Shown: positions 17,901 to 25,751 of the stretch, piece after piece | Layout of the letters: every line of letters starts with the position of its first letter | Position numbering within the stretch: the first letter of the stretch is position 1 | Assembly: GCF_014642075.1 (NCBI RefSeq) | Contig: NZ_BMIK01000010.1 | Coordinates: 124,380-188,379 of the forward strand | Reading direction: 5' to 3' | DNA length: 64,000 nucleotides | Source of the DNA: Parapedobacter defluvii | GTDB lineage: Bacteria > Bacteroidota > Bacteroidia > Sphingobacteriales > Sphingobacteriaceae | Notes under the pieces: model-generated | Database searches by the model: none | What the model was told of the DNA's origin: nothing | Seen by the model: the letters and a program-made list of their open reading frames with translations, nothing else | Translations under genes and position numbers: made by a program

Positions 17901-18682
17901 ATCGCGGTCGCGTTGATGTACGCTTCCAGTTGTCCGAGTGTTTTTGCTAACGCGGCTTCCTGACCTTTGAGCGCGTTTAATTCGTCATCGGTGAGCGTAA
18001 CGATACCTTCCTGACTGCGCTGCAGCAATATAAGCCGCTGGTCTTCCTCCCGGTAGCGCTCAAATACCTTCTTTGATAACTCCGAATAAATATACGTACC
18101 GGTCAGCTTTTCCAGCAACGACGCTTTCTGGTCTTTGTCTGCTTTGAGAAAGGCCGTGAAATCGCCCTGTGCCAGGAGTACCGAGCGGATAAACTGCTCG
18201 TAATTGAGGCCAACCAACCGGATAATTTCAGCCAACAGCTCGGTTTTCCGCCCACCGATGTCGTTGCCCGAGGTGAGGTTTCTTAGCGTGGTGTTTGCCT
18301 GCTGGAGGACACCTTCTGCCCTGTTCCGCGCACGGCGCACGCTCCAGTTGACTCGGTAGCGCTGACCGTCGATGCCGACGAAATCCACCTCGGCATAGCC
18401 ATCCGCCGTACCATCCCGTAAAATGGCACGCACATCGCTTTGGTGGATGGTGCTGCCCTGCACATCTGCGATCTCGACACCCATTTCGCGGGCCTGTGCA
18501 TACCTCGGGGTCTTTGCATACAATGCGAGGCACAGGGCATCCAAAATGGTAGACTTGCCTGCTCCGGTAGGGCCGGTAATGGCGAAGATACCCGCTGAAC
18601 ATAAGGGTTCGTGCGTGAAGTCGATTTCCGTAGTACCCTCCAGCGAAGCGAGGTTTTTAAAACGGATGGCCAATATCTTCAT
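14951..18682 (-). CDS. sbcC: Nuclease SbcCD subunit C (SMC-like ATPase)
   Basis: 1243 residues. Walker A GPTGAGKSTILDAL lies at about residues 37-50. Two long coiled coils flank the zinc-hook CPVC motif at about residue 616 (GQPCPVCGSEMHP). The C-terminal ATPase half carries the signature LSGGESFLVSLALALG and Walker B LFIDEGFGSLDP. SbcCD cleaves hairpins and protein-blocked DNA ends. The start overlaps the sbcD stop by 4 bases, so the pair is translationally coupled. The length is near the upper end for SbcC (about 1000-1250), mainly from the coiled-coil arms. Confidence 0.96.
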   Translation of the reverse strand: MKILAIRFKNLASLEGTTEIDFTHEPLCSAGIFAITGPTGAGKSTILDALCLALYAKTPRYAQAREMGVEIADVQGSTIHQSDVRAILRDGTADGYAEVDFVGIDGQRYRVNWSVRRARNRAEGVLQQANTTLRNLTSGNDIGGRKTELLAEIIRLVGLNYEQFIRSVLLAQGDFTAFLKADKDQKASLLEKLTGTYIYSELSKKVFERYREEDQRLILLQRSQEGIVTLTDDELNALKGQEAALAKTLGQLEAYINATAIEIKWHEDLNSYQAQVREAAHALRERLAEKEQSAQRGNYLKQVEQVQPTRTWVDALHETDGQLIRRREACEEARSQQQLLTQQVAEAEASVVEATQYLEAQVTTQEEAKPLLDTAKKLDAQLQAKEAEVADAQQQLDARKAKWEHSRQRLSQEQHEAEALTQQIDKRQEWKEKRSNRRSVAENCTLIIAKLGDARKQLEAVEKASEHVARYEAEIKAKNVDYMQLAQRAENLTKEVSETTTQLDALQKELSMIPAEQLQEESKGLSVRSEDIHGALQVWRQVGKALQAAHTLTEKIANARRELADQEVQLTAAAMALQAVTEQRRASAAMLEKATLAASENVEALRAELVAGQPCPVCGSEMHPYVHENPQLNHVLDELRKAHETLEAAYGEQLTRHSQLTQSVDSLRQTIATLEADRQTGEAELLSLTNAWKNFAISATCTDIAEEERDDWLVGQLTQTKARREAVAEQLEHHQLLQSEREVLRQTWQNLQTAHMDTANAVKDVELAIQVLNERLAHARSEQADGTVSLEDTLTSLQSNFPDDLWIANWKDRPDIFVESIRSFADEWKQTIEALERDRNTLDILRATIAGIVTEEQALTADVTQAAQDLADKQAAYHVLSETRRSIFNGEAIEAVESRLKQHVVHAQDRLNTQRQLQTHLQTEKTQMDAIISEAEREIARLDKRARELTVNIEQWLADYRGRQHVALDRTALRALLSHPAEWIAGEREALSAIERAVTQAMSVWEERQRQLTQHEIKRPSDQTVGDLRLKLEQQQASRSESLREHNEIGFRLKQDEANKQRLGDLLATIQAQAAVVENWSKLNEIIGSADGKKFRQVAQEYTLDVLLGYANVHLEVLSKRYRLERIPHTLGLQVLDQDMGDEVRTVYSLSGGESFLVSLALALGLASLSASRMNVESLFIDEGFGSLDPNTLNIAMDALERLHNQGRKVGVISHVQEMTERIPVQIKVSKLHSGRSSVEIVS

Positions 18683-19932
18683 GCCTCACCCCTTTCCTTT
18701 TCATAGACTTGCTGGGCAACTTCGTTGAACAGTGCCATCAGTTCCACGGGCACTTCATTGGCATACCGCGATTCGTATACCCGCTTGAAGACGTCTACCG
18801 GCCTGAGTGTTTGAAGCGGATCGGGCGATTGCATCAGCCCACTTGTTGCCGGATCTTTTTGTGCCGGATACCGCGTATCGATGCGGGCAAGGCGGACATA
18901 TTTATCGGCTATGGCCTGTTCGATCTTATGGCGCAGCCCCGGCTCGGGCGCATCGAGCAAGACGGACACCTGCAAGTACGGAGCTGTCGCGCGGTCCTTC
19001 CCTGCCGCTACCGGTAACCGCTGCAGGGCAAGCAATACTTCTCCCATACGGCTGTGAACAGCCGGTACTTTAAGCAACGGCACGGTAACGGGCACTTCGA
19101 TGGCCCGGGGTTCGGTAATCTGCCCTTCTTCAACGGTGAATAGGATAACCTGGTGCTTATAGTTGATCTCCGAAAACGACATGGGCAACGGGCTGCCAGC
19201 GTACCGGATATGCTCCCTGCCACCGACCCGCTGTGCTTTGTGGATATGGCCCAACGCTACATAAGCCAAGTCATCCGGGAAGGCGGAAGCGGCGATACAC
19301 TCCACGCCTCCCATAATGAGCCGCTCAGTTTTATCCATATCAGATGTCTCCGCGCCTTTGGCATGCAGGTGCCCCATGGCAAGGAGTGCCTGCCCGGGTT
19401 GATATTTGCTTTTAGCCGTTTGATATAGATTCCGATAGAATGCTGCCACACCTTCTGCATACGGATTATCGCAATCGGCGAGGGCAGGATAGTCGCCCAT
19501 GCGCAGGAATGGGACAGCCAGGCACCATGCTTTTACGCTTCCATCCTTAATAAGCGGGATGATGAGCTTATCGTAATCGATGTTTCCCTCTCCGTCTTTT
19601 TCAACCACCCCGACCATATGGATGTTAGCCGATTCGAGCAATGGTTTCGGCGACTCCAGCCGCGATGCGGAGTCGTGGTTGCCTGCCGTGACTACAATTT
19701 GGATATCCGGACGGGCATTGCTGGCCCGGTTGAGAAACGTGTAGAATTGCCGGACGGACGCAGCGGATGGATTGGACAGATCAAATACATCCCCGCTGAC
19801 GAACAATACGTCTACCTCCTCCCGCTGCAACGTCTGCACTAACCAATCCAGAAATTGCTGGTGCTCGTAGACGCGGTCGTACTCGTGAAAAAGCTGACCC
19901 AAATGCCAGTCGGCGGTGTGAAGGATGTTCAT
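18679..19932 (-). CDS. sbcD: Nuclease SbcCD subunit D (Mre11-like exonuclease)
   Basis: 417 residues starting at the ATG at 19932 (MNILHTADWHLGQLF); the family begins exactly here, so the upstream extension of four residues is rejected. The calcineurin-like phosphoesterase motifs are DWHLG, SGDVFD, AGNHDS and MGHLHAKGAE/ALGHIH. With SbcC it forms the Mn-dependent exo/endonuclease that processes DNA ends and palindromes. It is the first gene of the sbcD-sbcC unit. Confidence 0.96.
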   Translation of the reverse strand: MNILHTADWHLGQLFHEYDRVYEHQQFLDWLVQTLQREEVDVLFVSGDVFDLSNPSAASVRQFYTFLNRASNARPDIQIVVTAGNHDSASRLESPKPLLESANIHMVGVVEKDGEGNIDYDKLIIPLIKDGSVKAWCLAVPFLRMGDYPALADCDNPYAEGVAAFYRNLYQTAKSKYQPGQALLAMGHLHAKGAETSDMDKTERLIMGGVECIAASAFPDDLAYVALGHIHKAQRVGGREHIRYAGSPLPMSFSEINYKHQVILFTVEEGQITEPRAIEVPVTVPLLKVPAVHSRMGEVLLALQRLPVAAGKDRATAPYLQVSVLLDAPEPGLRHKIEQAIADKYVRLARIDTRYPAQKDPATSGLMQSPDPLQTLRPVDVFKRVYESRYANEVPVELMALFNEVAQQVYEKERGEA

Positions 19933-19941
19933 AAACGGGAA

Positions 19942-19949
19942 CAAATTTA
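19942..19949 (-). promoter_or_regulatory. Putative -7 element of sbcD promoter
   Basis: The minus strand reads TAAATTTG, a TAnnTTTG match, ending 9 bases before the sbcD ATG. No clear TTG box is seen, so confidence is low. Confidence 0.33.
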
Positions 19950-20131
19950 CGAAACGAACCTGCTATTCGTCTATTAAATCGGCCTTTTAGTCTAACGTGC
20001 TACTTGTTGGTCGATTCATAGCTACCATTTGTCTAAAATCATCCAACCCTGCTGCAACGTTTTTTCCACTTCGTCGTCTTATTTACAAAAAACAATAGTA
20101 ACAAGAATTTATAATCATAAACAAGATCATC

Positions 20132-20596
20132 ATGAAAACGTTCGTATTAAGCACCCTGATTAGTGTAGCAGCCCTTGGAAATAGTTTTGCCGGAACTCCT
20201 ACTGACCCCTCGACCGGCAAAAGTGACGTTGCAACCTTGAAAGAAGCGGTTGCCTTCCACGAGTACAACATGGGCGTACTTTATAACCAGTATGACCTCG
20301 CGGAAGCACGGATTAGAACCAGCCTTGGCAATCATGCCGACCTGGATCGTGAACATAAATTTTTCGTAGGTGTGTACCAGCAGGACATCGATAAGGGCAT
20401 CCGCGTGGAACCAAGTAAAAAGGCTATCGACGAAATCAATGCCCGCTATGCCAAGTTGCATGCTGAACGCGATGCCTATGAGGCAAAGAAAATCGCAAAA
20501 CTGCAAAAGCAATTGGAGGTAGCCCTCAAAAAAGAAGAGAAAGAATTTAACAAAGCAAAAAAGGCGTTGGCTCAAACCGCTGGCACAACACGCTAA
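20132..20596 (+). CDS. Exported coiled-coil hypothetical protein
   Basis: 154 residues. A Sec signal peptide is clear (MKTFVLSTLISVAALGNSFA, cleavage near AFA-G). The mature protein is helical and highly charged, with a predicted coiled coil over about 100-145 rich in Lys, Glu and Ala (KIAKLQKQLEVALKKEEKEF). There are no cysteines in the mature part and no membrane helix. It is monocistronic: a terminator follows at 20657-20683. The stop codon lies inside a 13-base tandem duplication (20585-20610). I do not recognise the family; a periplasmic structural or chaperone role is possible but unsupported. Confidence 0.7.
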   Translation: MKTFVLSTLISVAALGNSFAGTPTDPSTGKSDVATLKEAVAFHEYNMGVLYNQYDLAEARIRTSLGNHADLDREHKFFVGVYQQDIDKGIRVEPSKKAIDEINARYAKLHAERDAYEAKKIAKLQKQLEVALKKEEKEFNKAKKALAQTAGTTR

Positions 20597-20610
20597 TACA
20601 ACACGCTAAT
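20585..20610 (+). repeat. 13-bp tandem duplication over the stop codon
   Basis: ACAACACGCTAAT occurs twice head to tail (20585-20597, 20598-20610), followed by a partial third copy. The TAA of the preceding gene at 20594-20596 is within the first copy, and the duplication repeats TAA downstream. Confidence 0.8.
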
Positions 20611-20902
20611 ACAACACCTCCCATCGAGGTCTAAAATAGTTAACACCGAATAGAAGGCCTTCCCCGTAATGGAGGAAGGCTTTGTGTTTGGATCGGCTAC
20701 ACAGATTGTGGCCACAGCAACTCCCTATGGTTAACTGGTATACGCTTTGTATATGCTTCAATCAAAATTGTAGATAGTTTGTCGATCAAAGATGCTGTCC
20801 ATTCCGGAAATTCATTCCCAACTTTGGGATATGCCAATTCATTGCAGAAATGAAAAGCAACAACAAATTATTGGTTACTAATTGAGCAGAAAATAATTCC
20901 GT
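20597..20902. other. Intergenic region of about 306 bases
   Basis: It contains the second half of a tandem duplication and the terminator at 20657-20683. The remaining 200 bases before the next gene show no convincing gene or RNA. A promoter for the 20903-23378 operon should be here, but no clean TAnnTTTG box was found. Confidence 0.6.
20657..20686 (+). terminator. Rho-independent terminator
   Basis: Stem GCCTTCC (20657-20663) pairs with GGAAGGC (20674-20680), with a ten-base loop followed by TTTGTGTTT. It ends the transcript of the exported coiled-coil gene. Confidence 0.65.
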
Positions 20903-21451
20903 ATGTCAGAGCCGAACTCACTCTACGTGAAGATTGAAATTAAAAAAGAAAGACTCCAAGAATTCCTGGATGGCAAACCGAAGGAGGTAGTGCTCGATGA
21001 TGACTGGACGGCTTGGTGGGATCTCCATGACATGGTTTCGAAGCCTCCGCTAACAGACATCCAGCCCTATCGGCTGGATACAAACCGCACACTGATCGAT
21101 GAATTTCTGAAGGATACCCGCATGGGAGCCGCCCAACACTACGACGACGCTCCCGGCACGTGGTACCTGATTATTCTTATGTTCAGTGAAAACTACCTCG
21201 AAATCCTGCCGATGCTAGCTTGGCTGAAAGATCTCGCACAGTATCAGGAGAAACACCAGCGCGGTACGGCGTTGATTTACGATTTCCTATGGGGAGACGG
21301 TTCGGTAATGGCGCAACTGGATTTCTCGGCACAGCAGGCAAACCTGACGAATGCAACCCGCATGTCGGACATTGACGCGGAGGTCCTGAATGAAGCGAAC
21401 TCAGCGTTGGACACCATGTTGAACGACTTGCAAAAACGCTATAACCACTAA
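20903..21451 (+). CDS. Hypothetical cytosolic protein, first gene of DUF1266 operon
   Basis: 182 residues, no signal peptide or membrane helix, acidic overall and rich in Trp, Asp and Leu. Patterns such as DDDWTAWWDLHDMV and PGTWYLIILMFSENYLEIL suggest a compact alpha/beta protein, and the C-terminus (LNEANSALDTMLNDLQKRY) is helical. I recognise no family. The next gene starts at or within 16 bases of its stop, so it is the first of a three-gene operon with two membrane proteins. It might be a soluble partner or immunity-like component of that module, which is a guess from context. Confidence 0.75.
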   Translation: MSEPNSLYVKIEIKKERLQEFLDGKPKEVVLDDDWTAWWDLHDMVSKPPLTDIQPYRLDTNRTLIDEFLKDTRMGAAQHYDDAPGTWYLIILMFSENYLEILPMLAWLKDLAQYQEKHQRGTALIYDFLWGDGSVMAQLDFSAQQANLTNATRMSDIDAEVLNEANSALDTMLNDLQKRYNH

Positions 21452-21466
21452 GTGCCCTATTTCGCT

Positions 21467-22198
21467 ATGATCATCATTTCAATAAACCATGAATATGAAC
21501 CGTATTTTAACGGTTCCTACCCGATCGACGATGACTCGACAGGTAGAAAGAAACAAGTATATCTGGTATTATACCGTGACATTATACGCACGGGATTCAA
21601 TGAAACCGTCGTCAAAAAGCCGGTTGCCAAGTTTTTCGGGGAGGACGAAGCAGAGATCCCACCACGGAAGTGGACACCGGAAATGAAGGCGCTGGTCCAG
21701 CAACAAATCCAGGAAAATCCCGTTCAACGTTACCGCAAAATCACGACTTTGGGCAAGCTGGTCTTTTCCGTAGCGGGACTGCTCGTGATGGTGGGTATTG
21801 CGGCCTTCGTTTACGCCGTTTTCGTGTCGGCACCAAAACAAGAAGGTAACCGGGCTGCATTCACACAATTGCCTGAGGTGGGCGACCGCTATTACGGGAG
21901 CCTATTCGGGCGGGATTATATGGCCGGAGGTAAATTGCGAGCGGGTTGGGCAATCGTTGAATCGGTGAATCCACAGGATAGCACGATAACGCTGCGTCTT
22001 TCGGAAGATATCGGGGATTTTACATTTGAAACCATGCGTGCAGATCACAGCAATTTCGAGGGCCCCACCTTCCACACAAAATTCAGCAGCGGCGGCAGGA
22101 AGAACAGGTTCAAAGGCGTTGACACCGATTTCGAATTTGAATCGGCTACCTATCAGGATAATTTTGACGCATATAAAATCCCCGCAAACCATGAATAA
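21467..22198 (+). CDS. Hypothetical single-pass membrane protein, second gene of DUF1266 operon
   Basis: 243 residues from the ATG at 21467; a GTG directly after the upstream stop (21452) would add five residues. The N-terminal 100 residues are cytosolic and charged. One helix lies at about 104-126 (LVFSVAGLLVMVGIAAFVYA), followed by a C-terminal domain of about 110 residues with a beta pattern (GDRYYGSLFGRDYM, STITLRLSEDIGDFTF). It overlaps the next start by 8 bases. No family is recognised. Its coupling to the flanking genes suggests a membrane complex. Confidence 0.75.
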   Translation: MIIISINHEYEPYFNGSYPIDDDSTGRKKQVYLVLYRDIIRTGFNETVVKKPVAKFFGEDEAEIPPRKWTPEMKALVQQQIQENPVQRYRKITTLGKLVFSVAGLLVMVGIAAFVYAVFVSAPKQEGNRAAFTQLPEVGDRYYGSLFGRDYMAGGKLRAGWAIVESVNPQDSTITLRLSEDIGDFTFETMRADHSNFEGPTFHTKFSSGGRKNRFKGVDTDFEFESATYQDNFDAYKIPANHE

Positions 22199-23378
22199 CC
22201 CTGATCTCCTCCAAAATACACCGAATACCCGCGAACGCATACCCGTGGCCAAGGGGGCAAAAGCACTGGCCCGGTTTTTTGAGGCCCAACAATGGACTGT
22301 CTACTTTCTGGGTATGCTGACTTTCCTGTTTGGTGCATTGCTGTATTTCTCGGTATCCGGCATGCTTAAAGACAACTCCCCAACTGTGGGGTCGGGATCA
22401 AATCCGGAAGTAGTACTGCTGGGAATATCGATTACCGGCTTTGTACTGGTGGCGGGGTTATTGTATCTGCTATACAAACGAGCGGCCAACCTCCCTGCCA
22501 AAGAGCAAATGCAATACTACCGGTTGGGAAATGTTATGCCCTTGACCCCCGCACAGGCGAAGGCATTGCGGTTGCATATCGTAGAGATGTACCACGGTGG
22601 CTTCTGGCTCAAGACGTTGGAATACTACCCGTGTGACATCCGCGTCAATGATCCGAAATTCAAACCCACTTCTTTCTATGTCGCCGACAGGAGTAATTAT
22701 AGGCAAGGCTTAAATGAAGACTGGGGCGCTGTAAGCAAAGCCCAATACGACAACGTGGTTGAGGAACTCTTTGGCGGTATGCATTCCAAGCCATTCGCAC
22801 TGGATATGGACCATTTCCTGAACTATAAATCGTACGTACGTGGAGCCACATACGAGGATTTAAAAAACATCGAAAGCCAAAAGGCGAATTTCATCAACCG
22901 CCTGGCAGGATTGATCGATAAACCTGCGGCCTACGTAAATGCCTGTTTTGAAGGGCGGCCGGGCAGACCCAAATCCCTCATTTGGGGGTTTGACTTATGG
23001 CGCGTAATTCCGATGTCGCGCGAGGCGTTCATGGCCGGCTATATTTCGGAAGCAGATGCCTGGGCCAATATCTTAAAGGCATCAGACCTCATTTATTACC
23101 TGTTTGATAGCTTTGAATCGTTCTACGACAATCTCCGGCTGGGCAATGCATATTGGTCAAATGACCTAAAAGTCACTTCAAAGCGACATGAGATGTGGAA
23201 ACGATACGATAGGGAGTGCGATTGGCCACAACGGAATTTACCTTGGGCAGCGGAAGAGACACCCGGGATTTCCGAGGAAATGCGTACGGGATTTGCGCAG
23301 TACATTAGCCAACGGAATAAGTCGCATAATGAAGTCGGATTCCGATTCAGCGATCAATGCGAAGACGAAGGGGAATGA
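22191..23378 (+). CDS. DUF1266 domain membrane protein
   Basis: 395 residues from the ATG at 22191; upstream extension only covers the previous gene in another frame. Two hydrophobic helices lie at about 38-60 (WTVYFLGMLTFLFGALLYF) and 75-97. The soluble C-terminal part has the DUF1266 pattern WGFDLWRVI, then AGYISEADAWANI and a final NLRLGNAYWSNDL, matching the family's usual AGYIS..EAW...GR.FWS layout. DUF1266 occurs in E. coli YbeR/YbeU-type proteins and has no established function. The gene overlaps the previous one by 8 bases and ends 19 bases from a convergent methyltransferase gene. Fusion of DUF1266 to an N-terminal two-helix anchor is worth noting. Confidence 0.8.
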   Translation: MNNPDLLQNTPNTRERIPVAKGAKALARFFEAQQWTVYFLGMLTFLFGALLYFSVSGMLKDNSPTVGSGSNPEVVLLGISITGFVLVAGLLYLLYKRAANLPAKEQMQYYRLGNVMPLTPAQAKALRLHIVEMYHGGFWLKTLEYYPCDIRVNDPKFKPTSFYVADRSNYRQGLNEDWGAVSKAQYDNVVEELFGGMHSKPFALDMDHFLNYKSYVRGATYEDLKNIESQKANFINRLAGLIDKPAAYVNACFEGRPGRPKSLIWGFDLWRVIPMSREAFMAGYISEADAWANILKASDLIYYLFDSFESFYDNLRLGNAYWSNDLKVTSKRHEMWKRYDRECDWPQRNLPWAAEETPGISEEMRTGFAQYISQRNKSHNEVGFRFSDQCEDEGE

Positions 23379-23397
23379 ATGGACAACGGGAACGTGT

Positions 23398-24165
23398 TTA
23401 TTCACGAACTCCGTACATCAGAATTCTTTTGAACGGATAAACTGCGGGAAACGAGGCAAAATAGGTTTGTATCCTTTGTATAAACGCCGTCTTTACTAAT
23501 TCTTGCGCCGCCTCATCCAGTCGCTCCATATAAGGAATAAGTGCAGAACCGGAAATAAATTCATACAGTTCTGTTTCGCTCTTTGCAATGATCGGGTAGA
23601 CTTTTAACGAAACATCCAGGTCTTGTAGTCCGCTATCAAACAGCAGCTTTACGTAATCATCTATTGTCAACACGGGCGAAATCTGGATAAACCCGCCCAG
23701 CAAATCAGCGAACGGTTTTTCGGATACCAGTTCAAGCAGCAATTGGTTCAGCACATTTTCCCTCTGAAAGGGCATCTGCACCGCAAATTGTCCACCCGGA
23801 TGTAATTTAGCAATCAGTTTCGGAAACAACTCCCGATGGTTATCTGACCACTGGAGTGCTGCATTGCTAAAAATCAGATCCCATGTTGATGTGGATTGGG
23901 CAAATTCCTCAATGGTAGCCCGTTCAAAATGCAGGTTATCTTTCTCAAACCGACGGGATTCCGTGAGCATTTCTTCCGAACAATCAATGCCCAGAAAATT
24001 TGCGTTTTTAAATTTGTCCGCTAGGAATGACGTCGGTTCACCGGTTCCGCAGCCAACATCCACACCGTTTTTCAGATTTTCCGCTGAAATGAAATTTAGC
24101 AGATCGAAGAACGGTTGGTAACGGATTTGCTTAAACCGATTATATCGTTGTGGATCCCAGGGCAT
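23398..24165 (-). CDS. Trans-aconitate methyltransferase-like SAM-dependent methyltransferase
   Basis: 255 residues. The N-terminus MPWDPQRYNRFK and the SAM-binding motif VDVGCGTGEPTSFL are those of the Tam (trans-aconitate 2-methyltransferase) family, as are the downstream SNAALQWSDNH and VQMPFQRENVL. Tam methylates trans-aconitate, relieving inhibition of the citric acid cycle. Substrate assignment is by family resemblance only; related methyltransferases act on other small carboxylates. It is a single gene convergent with the DUF1266 gene. Confidence 0.85.
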   Translation of the reverse strand: MPWDPQRYNRFKQIRYQPFFDLLNFISAENLKNGVDVGCGTGEPTSFLADKFKNANFLGIDCSEEMLTESRRFEKDNLHFERATIEEFAQSTSTWDLIFSNAALQWSDNHRELFPKLIAKLHPGGQFAVQMPFQRENVLNQLLLELVSEKPFADLLGGFIQISPVLTIDDYVKLLFDSGLQDLDVSLKVYPIIAKSETELYEFISGSALIPYMERLDEAAQELVKTAFIQRIQTYFASFPAVYPFKRILMYGVRE

Positions 24166-24306
24166 GTATGTGTCTTTTTACAATAGTACGTAAATTCTGT
24201 CTTATTTGCCCCTCTATATTGTCGCGTTTGTCATCGTAATAACTAGGCAATGTATCCTATTTTTGATTTTGTAAACTGAATGACGGACTCATAAAAGCAA
24301 AAAGTT

Positions 24307-24831
24307 ATGGACACTCCCTTATCATCCCAATTGAATCTGATCCTTCCTGCCTACAGGATGCATACACAAAGTTTCCTGAATGTGCTGGATGGTATTTCGG
24401 AAGAAGATGCGTTAAAACGAATTGAGGGTAGAACCAATCACATCGTCTGGATGGCGGGGAATTTTGTCAATATGCGCTATGGCCTGGCGAATGTATTGGG
24501 CAGTAAAGAGCCCGATCCGTACAACGATTTATTTTTTCGGGCCAAAGCACTGGACGAAAACAACACCTACCCCACGCTAAAAGAACTTAAAGAGAATTTT
24601 CACAAGGTATCCCCGTTTATTTATAATGCGCTGCTAACGATTACCGATGCCCGATTGAGCGAAGAATTTCCGTTACACATGAATGTTTCTTTTTTCCCAG
24701 AAACGGTACTCAACTTTGTCGGTATGTGCATCGGCAGGGAAGACTATCTCAGTGGCCAAATGGGCTTGATGCGCAGGATACTGAATTATCCGGGCATGAA
24801 GTACGAAGTGGATGAGCACATAACATATTGA
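24307..24831 (+). CDS. DinB-like four-helix protein
   Basis: 174 residues, mostly helical. The pattern RMHTQSFLNVLDGISEEDAL, followed by NHIVWMAGNFVNMRYGLANV with a conserved His in the second helix and a later GREDYLSGQMGLMRR, fits the DinB/YfiT-like metal-binding four-helix bundle family. Such proteins are often thiol-S-transferases or stress-induced proteins; the substrate here is unknown. It stands alone, with a possible -7 box TATTTTTG at 24258-24265 upstream. Confidence 0.75.
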   Translation: MDTPLSSQLNLILPAYRMHTQSFLNVLDGISEEDALKRIEGRTNHIVWMAGNFVNMRYGLANVLGSKEPDPYNDLFFRAKALDENNTYPTLKELKENFHKVSPFIYNALLTITDARLSEEFPLHMNVSFFPETVLNFVGMCIGREDYLSGQMGLMRRILNYPGMKYEVDEHITY

Positions 24832-24946
24832 AACGGAATACGCTCTTAATTGAGAACATTCCCTTAGCGTAATTGTTGTATCAGAAACTCGTTAGCAACG
24901 AGTGCTGGCCAAGCACCGGCCACAATCAAATGCTAATTTACGTTTC

Positions 24947-25687
24947 ATGCCGGAAGGGCCATCTATCGTTATATTGAGAGAAGCTGTGGAAGCTTTGCAC
25001 CTGGAGGGGCATCAGATCCGTGCAGTGGAGGGCAACAGCAAAATCGACCAATATGTATTGCTGGGAAAAACCGTAGTAAGCTTTCGTTCCTGGGGCAAAC
25101 ATTTCCTGATTTGTTTCAAAGCACATACCCTCCGGATCCACTTTCTTTTATTCGGGAGTTACCGCATCAACGAACGAAAACCTTCTCCTGTCAGACTAAG
25201 TTTACAGTTTGCAGCCGATGAGCTGAACTTTTATGCATGTTCTGTAAAGCTTTTCGATAAACCGGTCCATGAAATTTATGACTGGTCTGGCGATATCATG
25301 GCCGATGAATGGAATGCTGCAAAGGCATTGGAAAAGCTGAAACGCTCGCCCGGTATGCTTGCCTGTGATGCTTTGCTGAATCAGGATATATTCGCCGGAA
25401 GCGGAAACATCATCAAGAATGAAGTGCTATTCCGTATCCGGGTGCACCCCTTGTCGGTTTTAGGAGCGCTACCCAATGCTAAATTAGCAGAGATGGTGCA
25501 GGAAGTCCGGAATTATGCGTTTCAGTTTCTTCATTGGAAGAAAGAATTTACGTTAAAGAAACACTGGTTAGCACATACCAAAAAGACATGTCCACGGTGT
25601 TACATCCCCTTCACTAAGGCCCATACAGGCAAAACCAACAGAAGGAGTTTTTTCTGTAGCAACTGTCAGGTGCTTTACCCCAATTAA
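24947..25687 (+). CDS. Formamidopyrimidine-DNA glycosylase / endonuclease VIII family protein
   Basis: 246 residues from the ATG at 24947, which gives the required N-terminus MPEGPS: after Met removal Pro2 is the nucleophile and Glu3 the general acid. The helix-two-turn-helix part includes LLNQDIFAGSGNIIKNE, the substrate loop of the family. The C-terminal zinc finger has two CxxC pairs (CPRC and CSNC). These enzymes remove oxidised bases and nick abasic sites. The finger and length resemble Nei-like enzymes, but exact specificity (Fpg versus Nei) cannot be fixed. The alternative start 45 bases upstream would block catalysis. Confidence 0.9.
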   Translation: MPEGPSIVILREAVEALHLEGHQIRAVEGNSKIDQYVLLGKTVVSFRSWGKHFLICFKAHTLRIHFLLFGSYRINERKPSPVRLSLQFAADELNFYACSVKLFDKPVHEIYDWSGDIMADEWNAAKALEKLKRSPGMLACDALLNQDIFAGSGNIIKNEVLFRIRVHPLSVLGALPNAKLAEMVQEVRNYAFQFLHWKKEFTLKKHWLAHTKKTCPRCYIPFTKAHTGKTNRRSFFCSNCQVLYPN

Positions 25688-25712
25688 TCCGCGCAATTGT
25701 AACTAATTTTAA

Positions 25713-25720
25713 TACTTTTG
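25713..25720 (+). promoter_or_regulatory. Putative -7 element upstream of DUF5916 gene
   Basis: TACTTTTG matches TAnnTTTG and ends 31 bases before the ATG at 25752. A TTG at 25697-25699 is only 13 bases upstream, shorter than the usual 19-20. Confidence 0.38.
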
Positions 25721-25751
25721 GCAGTACTTAGCACGCCAATTAAAATAATAC

